Assembly: GCA_922989275.2 (NCBI GenBank)
Contig: OV277867.1
Span: forward strand, 4,526,001-4,590,000
Length of the DNA: 64,000 bases
Source of the DNA: Gari tellinella
Taxonomy: Eukaryota; Mollusca; Bivalvia; Cardiida; Psammobiidae
Direction of reading: 5' to 3'
Shown here: positions 60,901 through 63,954 of the stretch, piece by piece
Position numbering within the stretch: position 1 is the first letter of the stretch
How the letters are laid out: each line of letters begins with the position of its first letter
Position numbers and translations under genes: made by a program
The notes under the pieces: generated by a model
Told to the model about the DNA's origin: nothing
The model's database searches: none
Seen by the model: only the letters and a program-made list of their open reading frames with translations

Positions 60901-63702
60901 AATAAATTAGAGGCGTAAAAATGCGTATTTATGGGGTAATGGGTTAAATGGCTAGCTGTATTGCATGCTTGATCTACAGACTTTTCTATCTTGTGGGTCG
61001 CAGCAGTTGACCCACACAAGAGAAAAGTGGAGATCCTGTGTAAGAACTGTCATGCCTGCAGCTAGCCAGTTACCTGGAAGGGAGCCCACTATCGTGGACA
61101 ATGCTCCCACCCCTGCACGTTCATCAAAATTCCAATGAATTTATTATGATGATGATGATGACGATAAAAGACCATCTGGAGCCATGTAATTAGATTTATA
61201 TCAGCATGTTTATTTAAGTTTAAATATTAACCCATTACCCCATAGCCTGTTTCTAATACAGGAGATAGGTGACCACTTAAAGCAGGTTGAAAGTAATGCA
61301 GAATGCGCCATAAGGCGCATTCTGCTTTACTTTCAGCCTGCTTTAAGCTACCAGCTGCTAGAATATATAAATTATTTCTAATGTCAAACATTCACGACTG
61401 TATAAATTGGAATTATTCTCTTTAGTGCAGGGATAAATTAGAGGCGTAAAAAGGGAGTATTTATTGGGTAATGGGTTAACCCTTTGAGCCCTAGTCCCGC
61501 ATATATGCGTTCTTTACAAACAGTGTACATGTGAATAGTACACTTGTCCTGTGCAAACAGTGAAGACCCAGATCAGAGGGCTCCGAAAGGAGCCCTCTGA
61601 TCAGGGTCTTCACTGTTTGTCATAAAGCCAAAAATGGACCAAAACAACCCTTAAAAGCCAGAAATGGACTAGACTTAAATCGAAACTGGAATTGTCCATT
61701 TAAAGTTTCAGGGAGGAAAGAGTTAAAGAATGTGTTCAGTATAAAACCATGTAGGTGATTCACTTACAGACAGATGGTGAGACCACTACAGGCTGATGGT
61801 ACTGTGGTGTATATAGACGGAGACACGACTACGTCGGCCAGTGTAGGAGGCAAGTGTCCCTGTGGCTTCAAGCACTACTGGCAGGGTAAAGAGTACGACA
61901 ACCTTCCAGAGATGTAAGTACACAACACTGCACTGAAGGGTTTTGTAAGGTTCCTTGTCTGTTAGTCAAAGGTAGGGCATAGATTTCAAAGCAGATCGGT
62001 AATCTTTGAAATGTACTTCTTAACCCTTTCCTCCCTGAAACCTGAAAAGGACAATTCATTTTTGACTATTTAGGGTTGATTTTTACAAGATATGTCAAAC
62101 TGATTAACAGTGTAGACCCTGATCCGTAAGGAGCCCTCTGATCAAAATATACACTGTTTGCATAGGACAAGTGTACTCCTCACAGACACACTGTTTGCAA
62201 ATGACGCATATATGTGTGACTAGGGCTCAAAGAGTTAACATAAATCCTTTTCCTAAACTAATACATGTTTCTATAGGCGCCTGGCATCCGTTTACAACAA
62301 AAAGTTTTCAGGCTAAGTTTGGTTTTCCGTCTCTTTAACCTTTAACCCCATAGCCTATTTCTAGTATTAAAGATAGTTGACCACTTAAAGCAGGCATCGT
62401 TTGCTTTATTTTCAATATGCTTTAAGCTACAATCTGCTAGAATATAGAAAATATTTTTTATAGAAGATATTCAAGACTATAAAGTGTAACTGTTTCCTGT
62501 AGTCGAGGAATAGATTTAATGAGTTGAAATGTATGTCTATGGAGTAATGGGTAAAACAATGACAGAAATATGTCTATACAAACAATGGTTGATACTCATC
62601 TATTTTTGTAGGTTTACAGTACCGTTACAATGGGCAGGGAAGTCTGTGACAGAGAAGATAGCCTGGTTCCAGTACGAGAGTGATCCTACCTTGAACAGTA
62701 ATGTGTTTGAAGTGGCACAGTCTGTTGTACAGAAACATTTCCCAGGTATACGGATCAGTGATACTCCTAGTAATTGTCATAAAAGTTTTAACATAATAAT
62801 AAAAAATAATAACATTAAAGAAAATTCTAACATTCCTTTCCTTTACAACTTTTGATTTCAGTTTGCTTTAACCATTTGCTCTGCATAAGTGCCAAAATGT
62901 GTACCCCTTCTATCACAAACGAATATTCATTGATACTGTTGGAATACAAGTGGCAGCTTAAAGCAACATACATGTGAAACAGAAAATTCCAACAGGAGCT
63001 TTCTGCTTTACTTTAACCCTTTGAACCCTAGTCCCGCATATAGGCGTCCTTTGAAACAATATACATGTGAATAGTACACTAGTCCTATGCAAACAGTGAA
63101 GACCCAGATTAGAGGGCTCCGAAAGGAGGCTCCGAAAGGAGGCTCCGAAAGGAGCCCTCTGATCAGGGTCTTCACTGTTTGTCTTTATGCCAAACATTGA
63201 CAAAAACAACCCTTAAAAGTCAGAAATGGACTAGACTAAAATGGAAACTGGAACTGTCATTTAAAGTTTCAGGGAGGAAAGAGTTAATCTTACAATAAAC
63301 AGTTAAATACAGTTTAATATAGGTGATCTGTTTTTTCTACGAAAAAAGTGTTTAAGCAAGATGAAAGTAAAGCAACAGCCCCTTTAGGCCCCTTTAGGCT
63401 CCTTTAGTGTTTATGTTGGTACAGTGAAGAAGGTGGTATTCTTTCCCATTGCTTGCATAATTTTGTGCTAAAACAGTAATTTCCATTACAAACAGTCTGT
63501 GGTAATAGAGATGTTTTACTGTAGTTTGTACTTGTATATTGTAGGTGAGTTTGGCAGTGAGCGACTGGTACAGAGAGTGGTGGACACTATCCTCGCCCAT
63601 ACTGCAGCGGCCAACAAGAGTGCTGACAGCCAGGAAGATAGCAAGGTGGACAATCCATGGTCAGCAGAAACAGCCTCCAAGATCATTCTGACAGGACACA
63701 AG
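30114..63702 (+). CDS. VCPIP1: VCPIP1 / VCIP135, OTU deubiquitinase that acts with VCP/p97 (3' end outside window)
   Basis: Nine exons join in frame: 30114..30981, 43792..43920, 48781..48911, 50947..51058, 54782..54991, 60541..60628, 61770..61913, 62612..62745 and 63545..63702>. They total 1974 nt, or 658 codons. The protein lines up with vertebrate VCPIP1 from the N-terminal Cys motifs (C21, C26, C41, C44) through the OTU domain and the region after it. Catalytic residues by family comparison are D186 and C189 in HADGDGHCLVHA, and H324 in NHYIPL. Family knowledge: the protein binds VCP/p97, p47 and syntaxin-5, removes ubiquitin during post-mitotic Golgi reassembly, and repairs DNA-protein crosslinks with SPRTN. 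The vertebrate protein is about 1220 residues, so roughly the C-terminal half, including any UBX-like domain, lies beyond the window. Human VCPIP1 is largely encoded by one long exon; here the same stretch is split into nine. Confidence 0.93.
31005..31196 (-). mobile_element. E-family MITE (copy 2), just after VCPIP1 exon 1
   Basis: CAGGGCTCCAGATAAGAGCT to ACTTATCTGGAATCCTG. The core pairs ACTTATTAGAATCGTCTC with GAGACGATTCTAATGAGT. Only 23 bp of intron separates it from the exon. Confidence 0.85.
31240..31395 (+). mobile_element. E-family MITE (copy 3), right end lost
   Basis: CAGAGCTCCTGATAAGGGGA on the left; the core is intact except for a few changes; no right terminus after GAGTGAAAAAATA. 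Confidence 0.75.
31529..31620. repeat. C-like hairpin core without shell
   Basis: GGATTAAAGTAATGCAGAAA and its loose complement around GCTCCTAAAGGAGC. Confidence 0.55.
31621..32218. other. Intron, nothing recognised
   Basis: Two overlapping minus-strand frames (31663-31923 and 31805-32074) are open but show no motif and no splice support. Confidence 0.4.
32221..32759 (+). mobile_element. A-family MITE (copy 10) interrupted by a B element
   Basis: TTAACCCATTCACCCATAAA to TATAGGGTTAA. A B element sits at the core TTAA, and an extra C-like hairpin half (AGCAGAAAGTTCCTGGAAGA) follows on the right. Confidence 0.7.
32353..32583 (+). mobile_element. B-family MITE (copy 7) nested in A
   Basis: CCTTATTCATTCACCCCTGA to GGTTGAATGTGTTAA. 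The right duplication is TTAA and the left has drifted to TTAT. The right core arm is mostly lost. Confidence 0.7.
32849..33048 (+). mobile_element. G-family element (copy 1) joined to an A/C-type core arm
   Basis: The G family starts TTAACTCTTTGCATGCTGGG and carries a CAAACAGTTTGGATCC hairpin. Here the left core arm AGCAGTTTGGATCCTGTTGA runs directly into TGCTTTCTGCTTTATTTTCA, the right arm of the other core type. Confidence 0.6.
33055..33304 (+). mobile_element. A-family MITE (copy 11)
   Basis: 250 bp from TTAACCCATTACCCCATTAA to GGGGTAGTGGGTTA. Core paired with a few mismatches. Confidence 0.8.
33488..33734 (+). mobile_element. A-family MITE (copy 12)
   Basis: The left end is worn (CCATACTACATAAATACACC); the right end is GAGTAAATGGTTAA. 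Core around GTGCCTTTATAAGGCAC. Confidence 0.75.
34016..34419 (+). mobile_element. C-family MITE (copy 7) carrying an E insertion
   Basis: TA at 34014-34015 and 34420-34421. CAGTAAAACC is separated from AACCTCTCTATTACAACC by a complete E element. A 16-17-bp poly-A run lies just before the left TA. Confidence 0.9.
34026..34219 (+). mobile_element. E-family MITE (copy 4) nested in C
   Basis: 194 bp from CAGGGCTCCAGATAAGGGGA to TATCTGGAGCCCTG. AAAACC is duplicated exactly at 34020-34025 and 34220-34225, which fixes the duplication at 6 bp. Confidence 0.9.
34440..35060. other. GC-richer intron stretch with GCGGC-type motifs
   Basis: GGCGGCCGTA, GCGGCCGCC and CAGCCGCCATGG-like motifs recur on both strands. 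Overlapping frames at 34667-35053 show no known domain. It may be a worn transposon, which is not supported further. Confidence 0.35.
35396..35651 (-). mobile_element. A-family MITE (copy 13)
   Basis: TTAACGCTTTACTCCATAGC to GGCGTAAAGGGTTAA, 256 bp. Confidence 0.8.
35846..35990 (-). repeat. A-family fragment, left end and core
   Basis: TTAACCCATTCATTCCCTAT followed by GACTGCTTTAAACAGGCTTA and a loose complement. Confidence 0.6.
36014..36257 (+). mobile_element. D-family MITE (copy 3)
   Basis: 244 bp between TA sites, core fully paired around GCCGGGTAACCCGGC. Confidence 0.9.
36312..36515 (+). mobile_element. C-family MITE (copy 8)
   Basis: 204 bp between TA sites. The core arms read CTTGAAGCAAGGTGACCGTA and TATGGTCACCTTGCTTTAAG. 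Confidence 0.9.
36779..37225 (-). mobile_element. D-family MITE (copy 4) carrying an F insertion
   Basis: TA then CAGTGGAGAAAACGTAATTA. The right end is worn (TACTTTCTCTACTTTA). The D core GGCAAACAGTTTGAAGCCTG is present and complete to the right of the insert. Confidence 0.8.
36872..37085 (-). mobile_element. F-family hairpin MITE, piggyBac-like (copy 1), nested in D
   Basis: TTAACCCTTAGCCCGCCAAA to GCAGGCTAAGGGTTAA, 214 bp, TTAA on both sides. The core pairs CAAACAGCTTGGATCCGGAT around CGCCGAGTTACTCGGCG. The CCCTTAGCCTGCC end resembles piggyBac termini. Confidence 0.9.
37336..37540 (+). repeat. A-family copy with core mostly deleted
   Basis: TTACCCGTTACACCATAGCC, TTTATTCCTCCACTTAAG, then AGCTTAAATGCCTTGAGGTG, where the left core arm is missing. 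Confidence 0.65.
37541..38343. other. Intron, nothing recognised
   Basis: AT-rich. A lone GCAAACAGTTTTGATCTAGA at about 38198-38217 may be a relic of a G-type core. Confidence 0.4.
38344..38806 (-). mobile_element. A-family MITE (copy 14) with poly-C end and E insertion
   Basis: The left end CCCTTTAACCCC has expanded into 16 C residues (38352-38367). The core is followed by the arm AGTTGAAGAATAAA, then an E element, then AAATGCATAAAAAGGCGTAT and TTAA. Confidence 0.75.
38575..38764 (-). mobile_element. E-family MITE (copy 5) nested in A
   Basis: CTGGGCTTCAGTTAAGAGGA to TTTTCTGGATCCCTG. Flanks TAAAAT and TTAAAT match in 5 of 6 bases. The core arms are perfect around GTCTCTTCGAGAC. Confidence 0.75.
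39076..39320 (+). mobile_element. G-family hairpin MITE (copy 2)
   Basis: ATAACTCTTTGCATGCTGGG to CTAGCATGCTATGAGATAA. The core pairs GTCAAACAGTTTGGATCCTG with CAGGATCCAAACTGTCTGC. A B-family stub follows at 39322-39368. Confidence 0.75.
39371..39520. mobile_element. I-family hairpin (copy 2)
   Basis: GGTTATAAAGCTTTTG pairs with AAAAGCTTTATAACC. The inner arms TGATTGGTCAGATTTGAGCC and TTAAATCTGACCAATCAAAT are near-complete. Confidence 0.75.
39958..40185 (+). mobile_element. G-family hairpin MITE (copy 3)
   Basis: 228 bp between TTAA sites, TTAACTCTTTGCATGCTGGG to GCATAAAATGGGTTAA. The core is perfect, AAACAGTTTTGATCTCAGAT around GGCCCCACAATGTGGGGCC. Confidence 0.85.
40336..40442. repeat. 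G/F-type core with a right TTAA end only
   Basis: GTCAAACAGTTTGGATCCTG pairs with AGGGTCCAAACTGTTTGAC; GCAGTGAAGGGGTTAA follows. Confidence 0.65.
40548..40902 (-). mobile_element. A-family shell holding a B-type hairpin core
   Basis: TTAACTCATTACCCAATAGC and GACAGGTGACCTTTTAAAGC on the left; ATCTGCTAGGATATATAT and CATAAAAAGGTGTATTAA on the right. Between them is AACAGTGCAGATCCTGAACA around GGGCTCCTACAGGAGCC and CTAAACTGTTTGC, a B-type core. Confidence 0.65.
40899..41141 (-). mobile_element. A-family MITE (copy 15)
   Basis: TTAACCCATTACCCCATAGC to TATGGGGTACAGGTTAA. It shares its left TTAA region with the preceding element. Confidence 0.8.
41169..41396 (-). mobile_element. G-family hairpin MITE (copy 4)
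   Basis: CTAACTCTTTGCATGCTAGC to CCCAGCATGCAAAGAGCTAA, reversed relative to copy 2. The core arms TTTGCAAACAGTTTTGATCC and GGATCCTAACTGTTTGCCA are partly diverged. A further worn relic lies at 41442-41638. Confidence 0.75.
41745..41818. repeat. B-type core without shell
   Basis: ACACAGTGCAGACCCTGATC pairs with GATCAGGGTCTGTACTGT around CTCCTGCAGGA. Confidence 0.65.
42072..42630 (-). mobile_element. A-family MITE (copy 16) with an inserted repeat
   Basis: TTTACCCCATAGCCTGTTTC, then a shortened core, then the insert, then TTCTTATGATACATATTCAT and GAGGGAAAGGGTTAA. The A sequence resumes correctly after the insert. Confidence 0.75.
42178..42519 (+). mobile_element. Insert with (TTA)n and ATATAGCGC motif
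   Basis: A TTATTATTATTATTATTA run precedes CCAGATTTATATAGCGCTC and an inverted AAAGCGCTTTACATG. This short unit looks like a LINE/SINE tail common in marine invertebrates; the class is uncertain. Confidence 0.5.
42627..42833 (-). mobile_element. A-family MITE (copy 17), left end missing
   Basis: It begins at the shared TTAA with AAAGTAGGTTAAAAGTAAAG, has a good core, and ends GGATAATCTGTTAA. Confidence 0.7.
42928..43120 (+). mobile_element. E-family MITE (copy 6)
   Basis: CAGAGCACCAGATAAGGGTA to TCTTATCTGGAGCCCTG. The core is fully paired around CGTCTCTCCGAGACG. The flanks AGTTAA and GACTAG do not match. Confidence 0.85.
43505..43578 (-). repeat. A-family right-end fragment
   Basis: TTTTCTTCAGTGGAGGAATT to GAGTAAAGGGTC. 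Confidence 0.6.
43588..43769 (+). mobile_element. E-family MITE (copy 7), just before VCPIP1 exon 2
   Basis: CAGGGCTCCAGATATGAGGA to ATTTATCTGTAGCCCTG. CATATT is duplicated on both flanks. It ends 22 bp before the exon, so the branch point must lie in that gap or inside the element. Confidence 0.9.
43792..43920 (+). CDS. VCPIP1: VCPIP1 exon 2: OTU catalytic His
   Basis: Acceptor TTATTTTGAAG; donor AAAG|GTAAGG. It encodes GVFLPGLVPPEKCQGKDG through LVPVK and contains the family's catalytic His (H324, NHYIPL). E elements lie on both sides, 22 bp upstream and 25 bp downstream. Confidence 0.93.
43946..44082 (+). mobile_element. E-family copy lacking its core hairpin (copy 8)
   Basis: CAGGGTTCCAGATAAGGGGA to CTTATCTGGAACCCAG, only 137 bp. 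The arms join as TTAAACCCTACCATAGAATT, exactly where other copies carry the hairpin. TTATAG(G) flanks both sides. It starts 25 bp after VCPIP1 exon 2. Confidence 0.85.
44140..44205. repeat. Perfect hairpin intermediate between B and F/G cores
   Basis: CAAACAGTGTAGACTCTGAT pairs with ATCAGAGTCTACACTGTTT around GATGCCGCATAATGCGGCATC. It has the B-like AGTGTAGAC start and an F/G-like GCCGC centre. A TTAACTCTTTTGTGC at 44103 may be its shell end. Confidence 0.75.
44334..44579 (+). mobile_element. D-family MITE (copy 5)
   Basis: 246 bp between TA sites, core perfect around GCCGGGTTACCCGGC (centre flipped relative to copy 1). Confidence 0.9.
44598..44780 (-). mobile_element. A-family MITE (copy 18), shortened
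   Basis: ATAACCCTTTACTCCGTAGC, then a core with mismatches, ending near GAATAATGGGATAAAG. Confidence 0.6.
44960..46700. mobile_element. Element L with repeated GTACCA ends, carrying an H insertion
   Basis: The left end holds AACGTACCGTTTC, AATGTACCATTGCCTCAAT, GTACCATTTTCAGTC and AACGTACCATTTT. The right end is the inverted counterpart over about 66 bp. An H element (45248-46534) fills most of the interior. No target duplication is obvious. Confidence 0.7.
45248..46534 (+). mobile_element. H-family long repeat (copy 2), full length
   Basis: TTTTTAGCTCACCTGAGCC and AAGGCTCAAGGTGAGC form a 5' hairpin, followed by GTCCGGCGTCCGTCGTGCGT. It ends CTCAGGTGAGCG, the palindrome GCCCCATGGGGC and TCTTGTTT. 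The internal unit with ATATGGCCAGAGCTTTGATA repeats three times at about 280 bp. Confidence 0.8.
46761..47008 (-). mobile_element. A-family MITE (copy 19)
   Basis: 248 bp, TTAACCCCATAGCCCATTTC to GGGGAAAGGGTTAA, perfect core centre GCGCCTTAAGGCGC. Confidence 0.85.
47130..47380 (-). mobile_element. B-family MITE (copy 8), near consensus
   Basis: 251 bp; the core arms CAAACAGTGAAGACCCTGAT and complement are perfect around GGGCTCCGAAAGGAGCCC. Confidence 0.9.
47511..47735 (-). mobile_element. A-family MITE (copy 20), right core arm partly lost
   Basis: TTAACCCATTACCCCGTAGC to TATTAATGGATTAA. Confidence 0.75.
47757..47991 (+). mobile_element. D-family MITE (copy 6)
   Basis: TA-flanked, 235 bp. 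Left end CAGTGCAGAATCTGTTATTC, core perfect around GCCGGTAACCCGGC with one base missing. Confidence 0.9.
48092..48487. mobile_element. Pogo-like element M with A nested inside
   Basis: TA then CAGTTGAACCTCGTTATCTC; the right end, reversed, is CAGTCCAATTTCGATATCTC, then TA. Interior arms ATTTCAAAGTAAAATATGG / TTAACTTTGAAATATGGG form a small inverted repeat. Confidence 0.8.
48212..48430 (-). mobile_element. A-family MITE (copy 21) nested in M
   Basis: TTAACCCTTTACCTGATAGT to GGGGAAAGGGTTAA, TTAA on both sides. The left core arm is deleted. Confidence 0.8.
48544..48757 (+). mobile_element. F-family MITE (copy 2), just before VCPIP1 exon 3
   Basis: 214 bp, TTAACCCTTAGCCTGCCACT to GGCGGGCTAAGGGTTAA, perfect core around CGCCGAGTAACTCGGCG. 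It is almost identical to copy 1 in reverse, hence recent. It ends 23 bp before exon 3. Confidence 0.9.
48781..48911 (+). CDS. VCPIP1: VCPIP1 exon 3
   Basis: Acceptor TATACTGTAG; donor ACC|GTGAGT, phase 1 in and 0 out. It encodes GRVPARLPSYMVQKSWGMPK and on to GGDKCLT, matching the vertebrate region after the OTU domain. The piggyBac-like F2 element ends 23 bp before the exon, leaving little room for a branch point outside the element. Confidence 0.9.
49480..49718. repeat. G-family copy (copy 5), shell worn
   Basis: The core GCAAACAGTTTGGATCCTGA pairs with AAGATCCAAACTGTTTGAC at 49563-49633. CCAGCATACTAAG near 49702 is a trace of the GCATGC end. Confidence 0.6.
49871..50528 (+). mobile_element. 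H-family variant (copy 3)
   Basis: TTTTTAGCTCATCTTTTTAC at the start and TGAGGTGCTCTTGTT at the end. Inner units repeat TTGGCCATAACTTTTGAAC and CTCTTGAGCTCAGTA about every 130 bp. Confidence 0.65.
50532..50895. mobile_element. TA-flanked element N with a G/F-type core
   Basis: CAGCGTTCCCTCTCTACAAC and, reversed, CAGTGATCCCTCTCTACAAT, with TA at 50530-50531 and 50896-50897. Inside, GTCAAACAGTTTGAATCCAG pairs with CTGGATTCAAGTGGTTTGC around GACGCCGCCTAACGCGGCGTC. It ends about 50 bp before VCPIP1 exon 4. Confidence 0.8.
50947..51058 (+). CDS. VCPIP1: VCPIP1 exon 4, founder of a 34-copy exon/donor minisatellite
   Basis: Acceptor CTATTTCAG; donor TTCAG|GTTAGT, phase 0 in and 1 out. It encodes EKYLRHLVSTMEEIFQMKYN then VNPSLVADVHQYIYKSS, strongly conserved with vertebrate VCPIP1. 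The last 76 exon bases plus 11 intron bases are the unit of the array that follows. The upstream copy is taken as the genuine exon because only it has the acceptor and the full conserved N-terminal part. Confidence 0.9.
51059..53550 (+). repeat. Minisatellite of the VCPIP1 exon-4 end plus its splice donor
   Basis: The motif CTACAAGTCTTCAGGTT occurs 34 times including the real exon, spaced 72 or 87 bp (for example 51057, 51129, 51201, 51273, 51360). The 87-bp unit is the last 76 bases of exon 4 plus GTTAGTATACA. The 72-bp unit lacks 15 bases (part of AGATGAAGTACAACGTC). Both lengths are multiples of three. Units ending GGTTAG stop in frame; units with GGTTGG stay open. Confidence 0.95.
53623..53875 (-). 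mobile_element. B-family MITE (copy 9)
   Basis: CTCAACCCTTTGAACCCTAG to GGGAGATAAGGCTTAA; core with some mismatches. The right TTAA is shared with the next A element. Confidence 0.8.
53872..54123 (+). mobile_element. A-family MITE (copy 22)
   Basis: TTAACCCTTTACCCAATAGA to AAGGTAAAGGGTTAA. Core paired around GCGCCTTAAGGCGC. Confidence 0.85.
54201..54451 (-). mobile_element. B-family MITE (copy 10)
   Basis: 251 bp between TTAA sites, core near perfect. Confidence 0.9.
54555..54740 (-). mobile_element. A-family MITE (copy 23), core mostly lost
   Basis: GGGTTAACAGGTGGATGCTTAAAGC-type start (split here for brevity), then GCTGCCATCTGCTAGGACAT and TTAAAGGCGTAAAAAGCC. It ends about 41 bp before VCPIP1 exon 5. 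Confidence 0.65.
54782..54991 (+). CDS. VCPIP1: VCPIP1 exon 5
   Basis: Acceptor TGTTTCTCCAG; donor CAAG|GTACGG, phase 1 to 1. It encodes GIVGVQPTEVIERTQNAVQE, a CLMC Cys pair, and then the GGNLYNLAVKIH region ending SFPTQ. An E element with a perfect 6-bp duplication starts 19 bp after the exon. Confidence 0.9.
55011..55203 (+). mobile_element. E-family MITE (copy 9), just after VCPIP1 exon 5
   Basis: CAGAGCAACAGATAAGGGTA to CTTATCTGGAGCCCTG, perfect core. TAGCTA is duplicated exactly at 55005-55010 and 55204-55209. It starts 19 bp after the exon. Confidence 0.9.
55242..55436 (-). mobile_element. C-family MITE (copy 9)
   Basis: CAGTAAAACCTCTCAATTAG to GTCATAGAGAGTTTGAAAC; right end worn. 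Core arms CTTAAAGCAAGATAAAAGTA and TACTTTCACCTTGCTTTAAG. Confidence 0.75.
55625..56200 (+). mobile_element. H-family long repeat (copy 4), rearranged
   Basis: TTTTTAGCTCACCTGAGCCG and CAAGGTGAGCTGTTGTGATC at the start. A TTGGGTA-rich insert (55705-55840) follows, then GTCCGTCCGTTCAAATTTAC. No 3' end. Confidence 0.65.
56269..56770 (+). repeat. Two near-identical copies of a G-type core with flanks
   Basis: GGATCCAGGTCAGATGCCAC and CATAATGCTGCATCTAATC through TTGCCACTCATTTACATA occur at about 56279-56395 and 56669-56770. The spacer holds a (TTTG)n-like run at 56581-56640. Indicates a local duplication. Confidence 0.75.
56780..56862 (+). repeat. A-family left half, fused to H
   Basis: TTAACCCATACATATTCC to CTTTATACAGTCAT, then an abrupt join to H sequence. 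Confidence 0.65.
56863..57671 (+). mobile_element. H-family long repeat (copy 5), 5' truncated
   Basis: It starts at TTAACAATTGCTTCAAATG and ends CTCAGGTGAGCGACATATGC, the palindrome GCCCCATGGGGC and TCTTGTT. Confidence 0.75.
58633..59907 (+). mobile_element. H-family long repeat (copy 6), nested in O
   Basis: TTTTTAGCTCACCTGAGCTA to CTCAGGTGAGCG, palindrome GGGCCATGGCCC and TCTTGTTT. The middle contains a second repeat type (GTTGGGGGCATATTGTTTTT) and an A fragment. Confidence 0.8.
59519..59686 (+). repeat. A-family fragment inside H
   Basis: TTAACCCATTACCCCATACA to AAGCAGGTTGAAAGTAAAGC, then lost; left core arm only. Confidence 0.75.
60190..60265. repeat. Degenerate G-type core
   Basis: AATGTCAAAAAGTTTGCCTC and a loose complement ending CACCGTTTGC. 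Confidence 0.45.
60358..60510. mobile_element. I-family hairpin (copy 3), just before VCPIP1 exon 6
   Basis: TGGGCCCATGGTTGTAAAAC and GGCTTATAACCATGTGCCCA are the inverted ends. The inner arms GGATTGGTCAAATTTGAGC and CTCAAATCTGACCAATC nearly pair. It ends 30 bp before the exon. Confidence 0.75.
60541..60628 (+). CDS. VCPIP1: VCPIP1 exon 6
   Basis: Acceptor GATATTTCAG. It encodes GAVCSYDDKRDCLVPDMERS and then a CVFC pair. The donor is taken as CAGG|GTTGGT at 60629 because that phase (2) joins correctly to exon 7; a GTACCA ten bases on would break the frame. Hairpin I3 ends 30 bp upstream. Confidence 0.85.
60695..60947 (-). mobile_element. A-family MITE (copy 24)
   Basis: TTAGACCATTACCCCATAGC to TATGGGGTAATGGGTTAA; core perfect around GCGCCTTAAGGCGC. 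Confidence 0.85.
60985..61165 (+). mobile_element. LINE C-terminal fragment with (GAT)n tail
   Basis: Reading THTREKWRSCVRTVMPAASQ then LPGREPTIVDNAPTPARS and a stop matches the LINE piece at 28.1-28.3 kb, followed by ATGATGATGATGATGACG. Another frame spells a CKNCHAC stretch that could be mistaken for VCPIP1. Confidence 0.8.
61227..61479 (-). mobile_element. A-family MITE (copy 25)
   Basis: 253 bp, TTAACCCATTACCCCATAGC to ATTGGGTAATGGGTTAA. Right TTAA shared with the following B. Confidence 0.9.
61476..61726 (-). mobile_element. B-family MITE (copy 11)
   Basis: 251 bp, near consensus, core perfect except near the centre. It ends 43 bp before VCPIP1 exon 7. Confidence 0.9.
61770..61913 (+). 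CDS. VCPIP1: VCPIP1 exon 7
   Basis: Acceptor CACTTACAG; donor AGAT|GTAAGT. It encodes QMVRPLQADGTVVYIDGD followed by the conserved GGKCPCGFKHYW and EYDNLPEM segments. Phases 2 in and 2 out. Confidence 0.9.
62020..62238 (+). mobile_element. B-family MITE (copy 12), left core arm shortened
   Basis: TTAACCCTTTCCTCCCTGAA to AGGGCTCAAAGAGTTAA. The core keeps only AACAGTGTAGACCCTGATCC on one side. Confidence 0.75.
62342..62553 (-). mobile_element. A-family MITE (copy 26), core mostly deleted
   Basis: TTAACCCCATAGCCTATTTC to TATGGAGTAATGGGTAA. It ends about 58 bp before VCPIP1 exon 8. Confidence 0.75.
62612..62745 (+). CDS. VCPIP1: VCPIP1 exon 8
   Basis: Acceptor TATTTTTGTAG; donor CCCAG|GTATAC. 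It encodes FTVPLQWAGKSVTEKIAWFQ and on to VQKHFPG, closely matching the vertebrate protein. Phases 2 in and 1 out. Confidence 0.9.
62949..63012. repeat. C/A-type core relic next to a B insertion
   Basis: GTGGCAGCTTAAAGCAACAT, GAGCTTTCTGCTTTACTT, then the TTAA used by the B element. Confidence 0.55.
63013..63287 (-). mobile_element. B-family MITE (copy 13) with expanded hairpin tip
   Basis: TTAACCCTTTGAACCCTAGT to GGGAGGAAAGAGTTAA, 275 bp. The tip carries three tandem copies of GGCTCCGAAAGGA instead of one, which accounts for the extra length. Confidence 0.9.
63340..63526. repeat. Mixed relics of C-type sequence
   Basis: AAGCAAGATGAAAGTAAAGC, GGCCCCTTTAGGCCCCTTTA and GTAATAGAGATGTTTTACTG. 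Confidence 0.4.
63545..63702 (+). CDS. VCPIP1: VCPIP1 exon 9 (last exon in the window)
   Basis: Acceptor ATATTGTAG; donor CACAAG|GTACAC. It encodes GEFGSERLVQRVVDTILAHT, an Asp/Ser-rich linker and the conserved KIILTGHK. Phase 0 out. A truncated A element starts about 16 bp after the donor. Confidence 0.9.
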
Positions 63703-63715
63703 GTACACAACATCA

Positions 63716-63908
63716 TATGGCCACTAATGTATTCCTCCACTGAAGAAAATTGTTCCATAACTTTATCCTAGCAAATGTTGCCTTTATATAATAAAGCAGG
63801 CTGAAAGTAAAGCAGAATGTGCCTTAAGGCACATTCTGCTTTACTTTCAACCTGCTTTCCGTGGTCACCCGTCATCAAAACTAGAGTAAACTGGGGAGAA
63901 GGGTAAAA
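63716..63908 (+). mobile_element. A-family MITE (copy 27), left end missing
   Basis: It begins near TATTCCTCCACTGAAGAAAA, about 16 bp after VCPIP1 exon 9. The core is near perfect around GTGCCTTAAGGCAC and it ends GGGGAGAAGGGTAA. Confidence 0.75.
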
Positions 63909-63954
63909 AATCAGCAGACTACCTTATTCAATGGCAGGGCACGACAAATTTTAT

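Noticed and set aside
60995..61065. Possible VCPIP1 exon spelling a KVEILCKNCHACS-like zinc motif
   Set aside because: A different frame of the same bases matches the C terminus of the LINE fragment at 28.1-28.3 kb, including its stop and (GAT)n tail, and exons 6 and 7 join in frame without it.
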